A stretch of 41,884 bases of DNA from an uncultured Eubacteriales bacterium (GCA_934479825.1 CAKSOW010000025.1:1-41884), one strand, 5' to 3'; positions 23,229-32,480 are shown, numbered from the stretch's first letter. Numbers and translations: made by a program. Notes: generated from the letters alone by a model not told the origin.

Positions 23229-24632
23229 TTATTCGGCAGTACCCGTTTTATCCGCCGGTTCTTTGTAATATTTTTCAAGAAATTCCGGTTTGATGCGTTT
23301 GAGTTCGCTCTTGGGCAGAATGGTGAGTAACTCCCAGCCGAGATTCAGAGTCTCTTCAATCGAGCGGTTTTCTTCAAAGCCTTGGTTGACATAACGTTTT
23401 TCAAATTCTTCGGAGAATTTCGCATACAGCCGGTCGATAGGCGTCAGCGCCGCTTCACCGAGCACGACCATCAGTTCAAGCGCTTCTTTGCCGCGCGCAT
23501 AGCAGGCAATAAGCTGGTTCATGAGATTGGCGTGATCCTCGCGCGTTTTGCCTTTGCCGATTCCCTTGTCTTTCAGACGTGAAAGACTGGGGAGCACATC
23601 GACCGGCGGCAGATAGCCTTTGCGGTAGATATCGCGCGACAAAATGATCTGTCCCTCGGTGATATAACCGGTCAGGTCGGGAATCGGGTGCGTTTTGTCG
23701 TCCTCCGGCATGGTTAAGATCGGAATCATGGTGATACTGCCGTCACAGCCGAGCTTTCGTCCGGCACGTTCATACATGGTCGCAAGGTCGGTATACAGGT
23801 AACCCGGATAGCCTCTGCGGCCGGGCACTTCCTTGCGTGCCGCTGAAACCTCACGGAGCGCTTCGGCATAGTTTGTAATGTCCGTGATGATGACAAGCAC
23901 ATGCATATTTTTCTCAAAAGCAAGATATTCGGCGGCTGTCAGCGCCATACGCGGTGTGGAAATACGTTCAATAGCCGGGTCGGACGCCAGATTGACAAAC
24001 AAAACCGTGCGATCCAAAGCACCTGTGCGGCGGAAATCCGAAATAAAGAAATCAGCTTCTTCAAACGTGATACCGACGGCGGCAAATACAACGGCAAAGT
24101 TCGATTCCGAACCGAGCACTTTTGCCTGACGGGCAATCTGTGCGGCAAGATTGGCATGCGGCAGACCGGAAGCCGAGAAGATCGGCAGTTTCTGGCCGCG
24201 CACCAGCGTATTCAATCCGTCAATGGTGGATACGCCCGTCTGGATGAATTCCGACGGATAGTTGCGCGCCGCAGGATTGATCGGCGTGCCGTTGATATCC
24301 AGATTCTTGTCCGGAATAATGGCAGGACCTCCGTCAATCGGCGAACCCATGCCGTCAAATACGCGGCCCAAAATGTCGCCTGAAACGGCAAGTTCGGTTC
24401 CGTGCCCCAGAAAACGCACCTTGCTGTGCGCCAGATTGATACCGGCCGCGCTTTCAAACAGCTGCACAAGCGCATTGTCGCCGTTGACTTCCAGCACCTT
24501 GCAGCGGCGTACCGAGCCGTCCGGCAATTCGATCTCGCCCAGTTCGTCGTATTTAACGCCCTCTACTTTTTTGATTAACATCAAGGGGCCTGCGACCTCT
24601 TCAATGGTTCTGTATTCTTTGATCGGCTGCAT
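23229..24632 (-). CDS. ntpB: V-type ATPase subunit B
   Basis: Non-catalytic nucleotide-site subunit of the A3B3 head, 467 residues. Seen: EYRTIEEVAGPLM at the start, the beta-barrel LPDGS.RRC..LEV, then FSASGLPHANLAAQI in the position of the P-loop but without GxxxxGK(T/S), as expected for B. VIITDITNYAEALREVSAARKEVPGRRGYPGYLYTD is present in segments and is diagnostic for V/A-type B subunits. It is only two bases after the ntpA stop, so the two are surely co-translated. Confidence 0.97.
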   Translation of the reverse strand: MQPIKEYRTIEEVAGPLMLIKKVEGVKYDELGEIELPDGSVRRCKVLEVNGDNALVQLFESAAGINLAHSKVRFLGHGTELAVSGDILGRVFDGMGSPIDGGPAIIPDKNLDINGTPINPAARNYPSEFIQTGVSTIDGLNTLVRGQKLPIFSASGLPHANLAAQIARQAKVLGSESNFAVVFAAVGITFEEADFFISDFRRTGALDRTVLFVNLASDPAIERISTPRMALTAAEYLAFEKNMHVLVIITDITNYAEALREVSAARKEVPGRRGYPGYLYTDLATMYERAGRKLGCDGSITMIPILTMPEDDKTHPIPDLTGYITEGQIILSRDIYRKGYLPPVDVLPSLSRLKDKGIGKGKTREDHANLMNQLIACYARGKEALELMVVLGEAALTPIDRLYAKFSEEFEKRYVNQGFEENRSIEETLNLGWELLTILPKSELKRIKPEFLEKYYKEPADKTGTAE

Positions 24633-24634
24633 GC

Positions 24635-26410
24635 TTAAATCTCCCCTTTCGCGTTAAGGTCTGTCAGAGCGGCAAGCTGTGAATCCAATTTTTCGAGAAC
24701 CGCCCCGGCCGCTTTGTCAAATTCTTCGGGCGAAACGTTCTTCAAACGACCGATATCCTCTCTTACGGGGAGTTCGGAGACTTTTTCCGCGTCTGCGCCC
24801 TGTGCGACGGCGGCTTTGGTCTTTTCATAGAATGCAAGAATGGTCTTTAAAAGTCCGTATTGCTTGCTTAGCGGCGTGTAGGAGTCGGTATCCGAGAACG
24901 AATCCTGCTGCAAGAAGTCCTCACGAACCGAGCGCGCCGCTTCGAGAACCATACGGTCGGACGGCGAAAGTGCGTCTACACCGACTAATTTTACGATTTC
25001 ATTGAGTTCGCTCTCCTGCTGCAGGAGCTTCATGGCCTCGCCGGTAGTCTGCATCCAATCCGGCGCCACATTCTGCGAAAACCAGTCGGACAGGCGGTCT
25101 TTATAGAGCGAATACGAGTTTAACCAGTTGATAGCCGGGAAATGACGGCGATAGGCAAGCGTCGCATCCAATCCCCAGAACACCTTGACGATACGGAGTG
25201 TCGCCTGAGTGACCGGTTCGGAAATATCGCCGCCCTGCGGACTGACCGCGCCGATGGCGCTGAGCGTTCCGATACGGTTGTCGCCGCCGAGGCAGACGAC
25301 CTTTCCGGCGCGTTCGTAGAATTGGGCAAGGCGCGAGGTCAGATACGCCGGATATCCTTCTTCACCGGGCATTTCTTCCAAACGTCCCGACATTTCGCGC
25401 AATGCCTCCGCCCAACGGGAGGTGGAATCCGCAATAACCGCTACCGAATAACCCATATCGCGGAAATACTCGGCAATCGTGATTCCTGTGTAAATCGACG
25501 CTTCACGCGCGGCAACCGGCATGTCCGAAGTATTGGCAATCAGAACGGTGCGCATCATAAGCGACTTGCCGTTGCGCGGGTCTTTTAATTCCGGAAATTC
25601 GCGGAGAACATCGGTCATTTCGTTGCCGCGTTCGCCGCAGCCGATATAGACCACAAGATCGACGTCGGAGTATTTGGCAAGCTGGTGCTGGGTAACGGTC
25701 TTTCCGCTGCCGAACGGGCCGGGAATGCAGGCCGTACCGCCTTTGGCGATCGGGAACATACCGTCGATGGTACGCTGACCGGTGATGAGCGGCTCATACG
25801 GCGGCAGTTTCTTGTCAAACGGACGCGCCACACGCACCGGCCATTTTTGCATGAGCGTGAGAGGGACGTCTCCTTTGTCGGTATGAAGCAAGCCTATCTT
25901 ATCGGTGACAGTGTAGTCGCCCTCATTCAGTTCGGTAAGCGTACCGGACATTTTGGGCGGCACCATGATCTTATGGCGCACGACTTCGGTTTCATCCACA
26001 TAGCCTAAGATCGTGCCGGGTTCGCACTTATCGCCCGGCTTTGCCGTCGGGACAAAATGCCATTTTGTTTCTCTTGACAGAGCCGGACAATCCACGCCTT
26101 TGGGAAGGTTGGTGCCGGCCATTTCGTATAATTTTTCAAGCGGACGTTCGATACCGTCGTAAATGCCGGTGACGAGTCCCGGCCCCAGTTCCACCGAAAG
26201 CGGCTCGCCGGTCGATTCCACGATGTCGCCCGGACCGATGCCGGCCGTTTCCTCATATACCTGTATGGACGCGCGGTCGCCGCGCATTTCGATGATCTCG
26301 CCGATAAGGCGCGCTTTTCCGACGCGCACCACATCGAACATATTGGCTTCTCTCATACCGCCTGCCACGACAAGCGGTCCGGAAACCTTGATAATCGTTC
26401 CTTGTATCAT
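24635..26410 (-). CDS. ntpA: V-type ATPase catalytic subunit A
   Basis: Catalytic subunit of the A3B3 head, 591 residues. It carries the P-loop GPFGSGKTVTQ (about 235-245), the long non-homologous region before it (residues about 115-190) that marks V/A-type A subunits, and GERGNEMTDVL. ADSTSRWAEALREMSGRLEEMPGEEGYP is present in parts. The start is ATG at 26410, giving MIQGTIIKVSGPLVVA. A TTG nine codons upstream is in frame but lies before the ribosome binding site AGAGGG, so it is rejected. It hydrolyses ATP to drive ion pumping, or runs in reverse. Confidence 0.97.
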   Translation of the reverse strand: MIQGTIIKVSGPLVVAGGMREANMFDVVRVGKARLIGEIIEMRGDRASIQVYEETAGIGPGDIVESTGEPLSVELGPGLVTGIYDGIERPLEKLYEMAGTNLPKGVDCPALSRETKWHFVPTAKPGDKCEPGTILGYVDETEVVRHKIMVPPKMSGTLTELNEGDYTVTDKIGLLHTDKGDVPLTLMQKWPVRVARPFDKKLPPYEPLITGQRTIDGMFPIAKGGTACIPGPFGSGKTVTQHQLAKYSDVDLVVYIGCGERGNEMTDVLREFPELKDPRNGKSLMMRTVLIANTSDMPVAAREASIYTGITIAEYFRDMGYSVAVIADSTSRWAEALREMSGRLEEMPGEEGYPAYLTSRLAQFYERAGKVVCLGGDNRIGTLSAIGAVSPQGGDISEPVTQATLRIVKVFWGLDATLAYRRHFPAINWLNSYSLYKDRLSDWFSQNVAPDWMQTTGEAMKLLQQESELNEIVKLVGVDALSPSDRMVLEAARSVREDFLQQDSFSDTDSYTPLSKQYGLLKTILAFYEKTKAAVAQGADAEKVSELPVREDIGRLKNVSPEEFDKAAGAVLEKLDSQLAALTDLNAKGEI

Positions 26411-26440
26411 TGTTTTAATACCCTCTTTCAGTGACAAGCG

Positions 26441-26776
26441 TTAATCTTTCAAGATATCCGCGCCGACAGCGCGTTCCACCGAGCGCTTGATATGGGACAT
26501 GCCGATTCCCAACGACCCTGTTTTGGACGGGATGGGAATGACGGCAAGCATGGGTTCAGTCTTGAATTTTTCAAAACTCTCCGGAATGTGTGCAAGCAGA
26601 TTTTCCGTGATAAACATAACGGCAAAGCCGTCGTCGATGGCATGGTCAAGAATCCGGGCGGCTTCCTCCGGGTTTTCCGTCATGAAAACGCGCATACCCG
26701 TCGCCATGAATCCGAGGACGCTGTCCTTATCGCCGATAACGCCGATCTTTTTGCTGTTTGTATCGACCGTGCTCAT
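26441..26776 (-). CDS. ntpG: V-type ATPase subunit F (NtpG)
   Basis: Central stalk subunit F, 111 residues (NtpG in Enterococcus naming). It starts with SKKIGVIGDKDSVLGF, the conserved IGD.D.V.GF signature. The rest has a Rossmann-like alpha/beta pattern with VMFITENLLAHIPE in the middle. With subunit D it forms the rotating shaft. The start overlaps the stop of ntpC by four bases (ATGA). Confidence 0.93.
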   Translation of the reverse strand: MSTVDTNSKKIGVIGDKDSVLGFMATGMRVFMTENPEEAARILDHAIDDGFAVMFITENLLAHIPESFEKFKTEPMLAVIPIPSKTGSLGIGMSHIKRSVERAVGADILKD

Positions 26777-27795
26777 GCGTCACACCCCCGAAAGCGTTCT
26801 TTGATGCGTTCTGTCGAAAGACCGCAGCTTTTTCCGGCCAACAGAATGCGTAAATTTTTGACTTCGTATTCCTTGCGCACAAGAAAACCAATTACAAGCT
26901 CCGGGCCGAAAGCGATCTTTTCGGCGGAGTAAGCGTATTGTGCATAGAGGTTTTCGCACATACGCGCGGCCTCCGACGCATCGGAACAGCCGGCAAGCTC
27001 ACTGTAATCGGTAAAGGCAAGCGCGGCAAGCAATTTTTCCGGCGTTTCGCCGTAAGCGGACAAGAAAAAGTCCTTGTCGAGCACACCGCCGGTTAAATAT
27101 AGTTTTTCAAAATAAGCGCGTGGCTTTTGCTGACGGACACACCGCAGGAAAATACCGATGTTGGCGCTGTCGGTCTTGACGCGCACAAGCTTTTCGAGAT
27201 AGGCAAGCCCGCTCTCATCAGCCGCCTGCGCCATGGCCGCGAAAATAGCCTTGTCCAAAATCAGGTCAACCTGTTGGGGATCGCCGGTTTCGGCAAGGGA
27301 GGTCCGCGCCTCAGCCGCCGCAAGGGCAAGGGGAGCCGGATACGCGTCGTATTCATGTTCCGACACGGCACGCACGGCGTTTTCCACACTGACTGAGCCG
27401 TTTTCCGAAAGAAGCGGCAGGGCGTCGCGTCCCAAGGCTTCGCATTTGATGAGCGCCTTTAAGTTTTGCCCGTCGTATACATACCGGAACGGTGCTAAAA
27501 GAATTTCCGGCGCGCTTTCGCCCTCTTTTTCGGGAATAACGCCGCGAATCAACTCTCCTGCCAACGCAAATGCGTCCGCAAGAGCTTTATCGAGCAGCGC
27601 CTCATAGTTTCCCGACGCACGAATCTCCTCGCTCGCACCGTAAAAATCACATACCAGTGCAAACGCTTCGGAAAAGGTCGGCGCGTCTAACATCCGGTTT
27701 AACCGTTCGCCGGTCAGTTCCGACGAAGCGGCAGCGCGCAAACGGGTGGAGAGGTACAAAAAGTCGGTATCGCGCCACTTTCTCTTTGTTTTCAT
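26773..27795 (-). CDS. ntpC: V-type ATPase subunit C
   Basis: Subunit C (also called d), 340 residues. It is the funnel-shaped all-helical part that couples the central shaft to the membrane rotor ring. Seen: DTDFLYLSTRLRAAASSEL (about 9-27), and the C-terminal EVKNLRILLAGKSCGLSTERIKERF typical of the family (EVKNLR is the strongest mark). The start at 27795 has AAGGAGG seven bases before it; an upstream in-frame start would add 12 residues before the ribosome binding site and is rejected. Gap to ntpE is 13 bases. Confidence 0.93.
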   Translation of the reverse strand: MKTKRKWRDTDFLYLSTRLRAAASSELTGERLNRMLDAPTFSEAFALVCDFYGASEEIRASGNYEALLDKALADAFALAGELIRGVIPEKEGESAPEILLAPFRYVYDGQNLKALIKCEALGRDALPLLSENGSVSVENAVRAVSEHEYDAYPAPLALAAAEARTSLAETGDPQQVDLILDKAIFAAMAQAADESGLAYLEKLVRVKTDSANIGIFLRCVRQQKPRAYFEKLYLTGGVLDKDFFLSAYGETPEKLLAALAFTDYSELAGCSDASEAARMCENLYAQYAYSAEKIAFGPELVIGFLVRKEYEVKNLRILLAGKSCGLSTERIKERFRGCDA

Positions 27796-27808
27796 GACGC
27801 TTCCTCCT

Positions 27809-28423
27809 TTACACGCCGAACAGCACGTCAAGAGTCTGTTTTTCCAGCGTCTGCCGCGCCGCTTTTATCATCTTTTCGCCCGAACAGTTGATTTCGATAT
27901 CACCGCATATTAAGATAAAGCCTGCGCCGATGGGCGAGGTGCTGTCGGATTTCGTGACGGTCACTTTTTTGGTGAAAAGCGGCTTTGCCTGCGCAAGAAT
28001 CGCGTCGGCAAAAACGCTGTCGCGTTCATTCAAGGATAAGGCTGCGCTCATTCCGTCGCTTAAGGAAAGATTCACGGCTTGGGCAAGCAGTTTCGCCATG
28101 GCCGGAACATACTTGTCCTCCGGCAAATGAGAAAGCTTGGCAAGCGCCGCGTCAAATGCCTTGTCCGCCATTTCCACACGAAGCCGGAGCATTTCGCTTC
28201 TTTCACGGCTTTCGCCGCTTGCAACGGCGTTTTTGCGTGCCGCGTCCGCCTCCGAACCGGCGCGCGCCAGAATCTGTTCGGCTTTGACGGCGCTTTCCTT
28301 GGCACGCTGTGCAAGGATTTCGTCGCATTTTTTTGCGGTTTCGGCGTCTTTTGCGGCGGCATATTCGTTTGCTTCGGCTAAAATACGCGCTTTTATCCGT
28401 TCGATGCCTTTGATTTCTGCCAT
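27809..28423 (-). CDS. ntpE: V-type ATPase subunit E
   Basis: Peripheral stalk subunit E, 204 residues. The N-terminal half (about 5-95) is a long Ala/Lys/Glu-rich helix that forms a coiled coil with the other stalk subunit. The C-terminal half is alpha/beta, ending GAGFILICGDIEINCS and so on, which anchors to the top of subunit B. This layout and the position between K and C match NtpE. Sequence identity in this family is always low, so the call relies on pattern and gene order. Confidence 0.9.
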   Translation of the reverse strand: MAEIKGIERIKARILAEANEYAAAKDAETAKKCDEILAQRAKESAVKAEQILARAGSEADAARKNAVASGESRERSEMLRLRVEMADKAFDAALAKLSHLPEDKYVPAMAKLLAQAVNLSLSDGMSAALSLNERDSVFADAILAQAKPLFTKKVTVTKSDSTSPIGAGFILICGDIEINCSGEKMIKAARQTLEKQTLDVLFGV

Positions 28424-28453
28424 ATTCTTACTCCCAATCTTCCAGTTGTCCGC

Positions 28454-28936
28454 TTATGCAAAAATGATAAGAAGAAGCGATACCAGAAGTGCGAAGATGG
28501 CGTATGTTTCTACAAGAGCCGCCGCGATAATGCCTTTACCGAAATCGTCGGGACGTTTGGCAAGGATATTCATACCGCTGGCCGCAACGCGTCCCTGCTT
28601 AACGCCGGAATAGAAACCGACAATGGCAATCGGCAGGCAGGCGATGAGATAGTAAAGGCCTTGCGCCATGGTAAAGGTTTTGACGGTGCCCGAGAAAAGC
28701 CCCATATTGTTGATGACCATGAACGCAACGATTAATCCATAGATACCCTGTGTGCCCGGCAGAGCCTGTAAAACAAGCGCTTTACCGAACTTGGACGGAT
28801 CCTCCGTCACGACGCCGCTTGCGGCTTCTCCGGCAATGCCGACGCCTTTGCTGGAACCCATGCCGGCGAAAATGGCGGCACAGGCCGCACCTAAGATAGC
28901 GAGATTGTTACCTGTGAAAATGTCTGCGAAACTCAT
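28454..28936 (-). CDS. ntpK: V-type ATPase rotor subunit K (probable Na+-type)
   Basis: Membrane rotor proteolipid, 160 residues, four helices made of two related hairpins. The ion-binding carboxylate is Glu143 in LVETYAIFAL. Residues that hold Na+ in the E. hirae ring are Leu61, Thr64, Gln65, Gln110 and Glu139. Their counterparts are all present here: Leu59, Thr62 and Gln63 in LPGTQG, Gln114 in GVKQGR, and Glu143. The start at 28936 has GGAGG nine bases upstream, and an upstream extension of the frame reads antisense through ntpI and is rejected. It starts one base past the ntpI stop, so translation is coupled. Confidence 0.96.
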   Translation of the reverse strand: MSFADIFTGNNLAILGAACAAIFAGMGSSKGVGIAGEAASGVVTEDPSKFGKALVLQALPGTQGIYGLIVAFMVINNMGLFSGTVKTFTMAQGLYYLIACLPIAIVGFYSGVKQGRVAASGMNILAKRPDDFGKGIIAAALVETYAIFALLVSLLLIIFA

Positions 28937-28937
28937 G

Positions 28938-30893
28938 TTATTTTGCCTCCTTAATAATTTCCGTATATTTTGTCTGAATGGCGGCCGGTTTGAACGGCTC
29001 GCCGCCGTCGATATAGAATTTTCCGAAGAATTCGATATATTGCAGTCTTGCCGTGTGGACAAACGCACCAAGCAAGTTTAACGCAAGGTTTAGCGTATGT
29101 CCGAGTACCATGGCAAGCACCAACACGATAAAGCCTGTGACCGTAGGGCCTCCGAGCGTTCCGATAAGGTTGACCACCTGCGCGATGATTGCACCCGAAA
29201 GACCGAGCGCCATAATGCGCGAATAGGATAACAGGTCGGACAGATAGCTTACGATATCATACAGACTGAGCACGCCTTTCAAAAACTTCATCACGATGTT
29301 CTTTTCCGCGCGTCCTTGAGTGAGTATGAGTCCGGCCGCTCCGAAAAGAGCCACCCATTTTCCGACCCCCGGCACGGCAAACAGCAGTCCGATTCCGGCA
29401 AACAGCACAAGCCATAAGCCAATATCAAATACCGCGTCAAGTGCATGTCCGTCTTTTATGAGCATATATGCTTTGATGAGCATACCCGTTACCAAGTGCA
29501 CCGCACCGATGCCAAGGGAAATGGCAAGATACGGAATCGGGTTCGTGACCGGATTGAACGCCACGGCAAGCTCGGGAAAATCGGTGATTCCTAACATGTG
29601 AACGGCAAACGCTGACGGCAGGTCTCCGAAATAGCCGCCGAACAGAACACCGCAGATCATGGTGGACACACCGCAGATCGAAAACATTTCAATGAGCTTG
29701 TACATGGAACTGCCGGGCTTTGCATGGAGTGCTTTTAAAAGGATCCTGCCGCCGATGAGCAGCAGAAAACCGTATAGAACATCCTGCATGATAAGCCCGA
29801 AGATGATAAAATAGAAGATCGACATGATAAACGTCGGGTCAATTCCGCGGTAATCCGGGTAGGAATACATGCCGAGAACCGCTTCAAATGGTGTGACAAG
29901 CTTTTTGTTGATAAGCTTGACCGGCACTTTGTCGGTATCCGACGGCTCTTCAAACGTATAACAGCAATCAAAGCTGTCAAGCACTTTTTCGACCTTGTCG
30001 CGGTAAACATCCGGAACCCAACCGGTCAAGAAACAAGCGCTCTGCGTTTCGGCAAGCGTTCCTTTGACCTGTTCCTTGGCCGCCCGCGCACCAAGTAAGT
30101 CATACGCCTTGTCAAGCAAAGGTTTGCTTCGCGCTAAATCCCTTAACGTTTCCTCCGAATCGGCAAGCGATTTTTTACAAAGCGCAATTTCTTTTTTCAA
30201 GCGGTCGGTTTCTTCTTTGGCCGTGCCCGGCATATCCTTGAACAGAATTCGGGAAAAACCGGCGTCGGCAAGCGCTTTTCCGAATGCGTCCGCATCGCTT
30301 TTCAAGGCGACGGCACATACATAAAGAAATTCCGTGCTTGTCCCGTAAAATTCCAACCCGTAATCCAGTCCCGATTCATCGAGCTTTTGGAAAATGGCCT
30401 CCTTGGTCAGATGCTTTGGAAAGGTGCCCTTGAAAATGACCGTTTTCCGCGTTGCGTCAAGCGAAATCGGTTGTCCGTACAGCAAAAACGGCGCAAGGGA
30501 CGCTATGTCATTTTCCGCTTTGGAAATCTTTGCTTTAATCGAGGCGCGTTCTTTGACTAAATCCTCTACGCGCGCCGTCAGCGCAAGCGCCTTTTCCACA
30601 TCGCTGTCCAACGCCTCGAATTCGGAACGGGTCAGGGCTTCGGGAAATATTTTTCCCTTTTTGCCCGAACCGTAGGGCGACAGCGTTTCACTTACCGCAA
30701 GCAACTGTTGGCGGTCGCGTTCGTTGGCTGCAAGCTTGACCGCATTATCCGCAGGACGAAGCCCCTCCGGGAGCTCGGAATCGGCCGGATTCTGCATGAC
30801 CTCCACCGACTCCAACCACACAAGCTCGCCCGTTAACCGGTCGATATCGCTTTTGGGAGCCGCAAGCGTCAGCTTTTTCATTCCGGCAATCAT
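28938..30893 (-). CDS. ntpI: V-type ATPase subunit I
   Basis: Stator subunit I (also called a), 651 residues. The N-terminal cytoplasmic half (about 1-350) holds long coiled-coil helices. The C-terminal half has seven or eight membrane segments (from about 375 to 625) that carry the ion half-channels. LIGTLGGPTVTGF and the following GHTLNLALNLLGAFVHTARLQYIEFFGKFY are the conserved final helices, with Arg in HTARLQ as the expected essential arginine. It overlaps ntpF by four bases (ATGA). AAGGAG lies 11 bases before ATG. Confidence 0.95.
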   Translation of the reverse strand: MIAGMKKLTLAAPKSDIDRLTGELVWLESVEVMQNPADSELPEGLRPADNAVKLAANERDRQQLLAVSETLSPYGSGKKGKIFPEALTRSEFEALDSDVEKALALTARVEDLVKERASIKAKISKAENDIASLAPFLLYGQPISLDATRKTVIFKGTFPKHLTKEAIFQKLDESGLDYGLEFYGTSTEFLYVCAVALKSDADAFGKALADAGFSRILFKDMPGTAKEETDRLKKEIALCKKSLADSEETLRDLARSKPLLDKAYDLLGARAAKEQVKGTLAETQSACFLTGWVPDVYRDKVEKVLDSFDCCYTFEEPSDTDKVPVKLINKKLVTPFEAVLGMYSYPDYRGIDPTFIMSIFYFIIFGLIMQDVLYGFLLLIGGRILLKALHAKPGSSMYKLIEMFSICGVSTMICGVLFGGYFGDLPSAFAVHMLGITDFPELAVAFNPVTNPIPYLAISLGIGAVHLVTGMLIKAYMLIKDGHALDAVFDIGLWLVLFAGIGLLFAVPGVGKWVALFGAAGLILTQGRAEKNIVMKFLKGVLSLYDIVSYLSDLLSYSRIMALGLSGAIIAQVVNLIGTLGGPTVTGFIVLVLAMVLGHTLNLALNLLGAFVHTARLQYIEFFGKFYIDGGEPFKPAAIQTKYTEIIKEAK

Positions 30894-31216
30894 AACGCAA
30901 ACAACTCCTTTAAGATGAAGTCGGCGGCGTTTTGCACATGCTTTTCGGCATTTTCCCGGAGCTTGGCTGTTTGTTCATAGAAACGCGCACTCTGCGAGCT
31001 GATTTGAGCCGCACTGTCCTTTTCCGCTTCGGCTAACAGCTCTTTTGCCTTGCGAAACGCTTCTTTTTCCGCATTTTTGGCCTGTTCGCCGGCCTTGGCC
31101 GTCGCTTCGGCAAGAAGACGTTGGGCGCGTGTGTCCGCGTCTTTTTTGATTTTTGCGGCCTCTTCCTCCGCTTCGCGGATTGCGGATATCATATCCTTAC
31201 TCATATCGGCTGCCAA
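30890..31216 (-). CDS. ntpF: V-type ATPase peripheral stalk subunit G/H (NtpF)
   Basis: Peripheral stalk partner of subunit E, 108 residues, almost entirely one Glu/Lys/Ala-rich helix (EAEEEAAKIKKDADTRAQ..). First gene of the operon, as ntpF is in E. hirae. The start is uncertain. TTG at 31216 is best placed for the GGATGG site (eight bases), while ATG at 31204 is 12 bases further on and would remove only four residues. The stop overlaps ntpI. Confidence 0.88.
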   Translation of the reverse strand: MAADMSKDMISAIREAEEEAAKIKKDADTRAQRLLAEATAKAGEQAKNAEKEAFRKAKELLAEAEKDSAAQISSQSARFYEQTAKLRENAEKHVQNAADFILKELFAL

Positions 31217-31309
31217 ATTTCACACCATCCTTTCCGATATCTTCTTGATATTTCAAATTCTTTTTATGGCTCGGCTCTTGTGTAAAAAACACGTAAAACC
31301 GTTTTTGTT

Positions 31310-31338
31310 ATTATAGCACAAAAAGCCCCAATTTGCAA
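31310..31338 (-). promoter_or_regulatory. Promoter of the V-ATPase operon
   Basis: On the minus strand, TTGCAA (31333-31338), a 17-base spacer and perfect TATAAT (31310-31315). The leader to ntpF is about 90 bases. Confidence 0.85.
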
Positions 31339-31372
31339 GCGAAATTTTTATTACCTATTTATATAGTGTCTG

Positions 31373-32119
31373 TCATACCTCAGGAATAAGCTTTAAAACT
31401 CCTTCTGCTTTTGCAAACGGTAAAACGAAAACTGTCACTTCGTCGGTATGCGACGAAAGAACGCCGCCGTCGAAATAAAACGCCGCGCCGTTCGGCACAA
31501 AATAGAAAGAATCAAAAGAAAATCGCTTATTTATTATCGCCTCAAAATTATCATAATATGTGAAAATTCCGCGATGAAGATTACTTTCCGCAATAGCGCA
31601 GATCTGTCGGATAACCGCTTTTCTGTGCCGCGCGTCTGTGAAAAACACTTGCGACGGCGCGATCAACGTTGCGTCTTTCGCCGACCACAGTGCGCCAAAG
31701 CGGCGTTTGACGGTCTTTTCACCGTCAAAACCGGATATATCGGTGAAGAGTGAAACCGCGTTTTTGCCGTTATAGGGCACTTCGGTATGCCAGATAAAGG
31801 AGCACGGTTTCTGATTGGCCGCAGCAAGAACCGTCGCTTTTTTCAAGGTTTTCGCCGGCAGGGATGAGACATACGTCGCGGCGCTTTGCGCATAAAACTG
31901 GTTGATCTTCTCGCAGAAAGCTTTTTCTTGACGCGGTTCGCCAAGTGTTTCATCATCGCATGGTGAAAACACGGGATAGCGTGTGCGAATGATCAAATAA
32001 GGGGTTTTACTCTCGGCGTGATTGGGGGTATGATCGGTTTCTTTGTTTTTTCGTTCTTTTTTCTTTCGGGGCGATTCGGAAAAACTTTTTTTCTGAGTTT
32101 CAAAAGCAAATGAACGCAT
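31373..32119 (-). CDS. DUF3298 (RsiV-like) domain protein, 248 aa
   Basis: The N-terminal 40 residues are very basic and rich in Ser and Lys, with no membrane helix or signal peptide. The body (about 45-245) follows the DUF4163/DUF3298 pattern found outside the membrane in RsiV-type anti-sigma factors: a TRYPVF strand, a central AVSLFTDISG stretch, ICAIAESN, then FYFVPNGAAFYFDGG near the C-terminus and FVLPFAKAEGVL at the end. Without a membrane anchor and a sigma factor nearby, an anti-sigma role is not supported. GGGAGG precedes ATG by six bases. It sits directly upstream of the V-ATPase promoter. Confidence 0.65.
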   Translation of the reverse strand: MRSFAFETQKKSFSESPRKKKERKNKETDHTPNHAESKTPYLIIRTRYPVFSPCDDETLGEPRQEKAFCEKINQFYAQSAATYVSSLPAKTLKKATVLAAANQKPCSFIWHTEVPYNGKNAVSLFTDISGFDGEKTVKRRFGALWSAKDATLIAPSQVFFTDARHRKAVIRQICAIAESNLHRGIFTYYDNFEAIINKRFSFDSFYFVPNGAAFYFDGGVLSSHTDEVTVFVLPFAKAEGVLKLIPEV

Positions 32120-32242
32120 ACGGATCCTCCCATGATTTTTCTATTTAAGGATATGCGTATGCTTTCTTAATCTTGCTTACAAGAGGTATTATACAATCTT
32201 TTTATGAAAAAAACCATAGACAAAGCGATTCGCACGATAAAA

Positions 32243-32272
32243 TTTCTGACAGAATCCGGAATCTGTCAGAAA
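32243..32272. terminator. Perfect hairpin beside element C
   Basis: TTTCTGACAGA (32243-32253) pairs perfectly with TCTGTCAGAAA (32262-32272), with A/T-rich flanks that extend the stem. On the minus strand it lies downstream of dxr and element C, so it may be the final terminator of the polA-dxr transcript. Confidence 0.5.
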
Positions 32273-32283
32273 AATTTTGCGGT

Positions 32284-32479
32284 TGCAAGGGTTAGCCCTG
32301 CATCCGCAGGCGGCCGGGGGAGCTGTTGTTACTTTTTGCACGCCGCAAAAAGTAACAGAAAAACATCCCTTAGGGAAACTTTTCGAGAACAGAAAAGCCG
32401 CCCCTTTTTGTTACTTTTCGCAAAAGTAATACGGCTCCCAGCCGCCCTTTCCGGGCGGCAAACTCACGCGCCGCGTGAG
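32284..32479. repeat. Short core-less form (C) of the non-coding element
   Basis: About 195 bases with the same hairpin series as the arms of A and B: GCAAGGG../CCCTGC, GTTACTTTTTGC with GCAAAAAGTAAC (32328-32356), a CTTTTCGAGAACAGAAAAG hairpin, GTTACTTTT.. (32410-32430), GCCGCCC/GGGCGGC (32441-32459) and the end hairpin CTCACGC/GCGTGAG (32463-32479). Its outer parts, GGCGG..GGGGAGC.. and GGCTCCC..CCGCC, are inverted to each other. The 610-bp core is missing, which makes it look like an internally deleted copy. It lies just past the dxr stop. Confidence 0.78.
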
Positions 32480-32480
32480 A

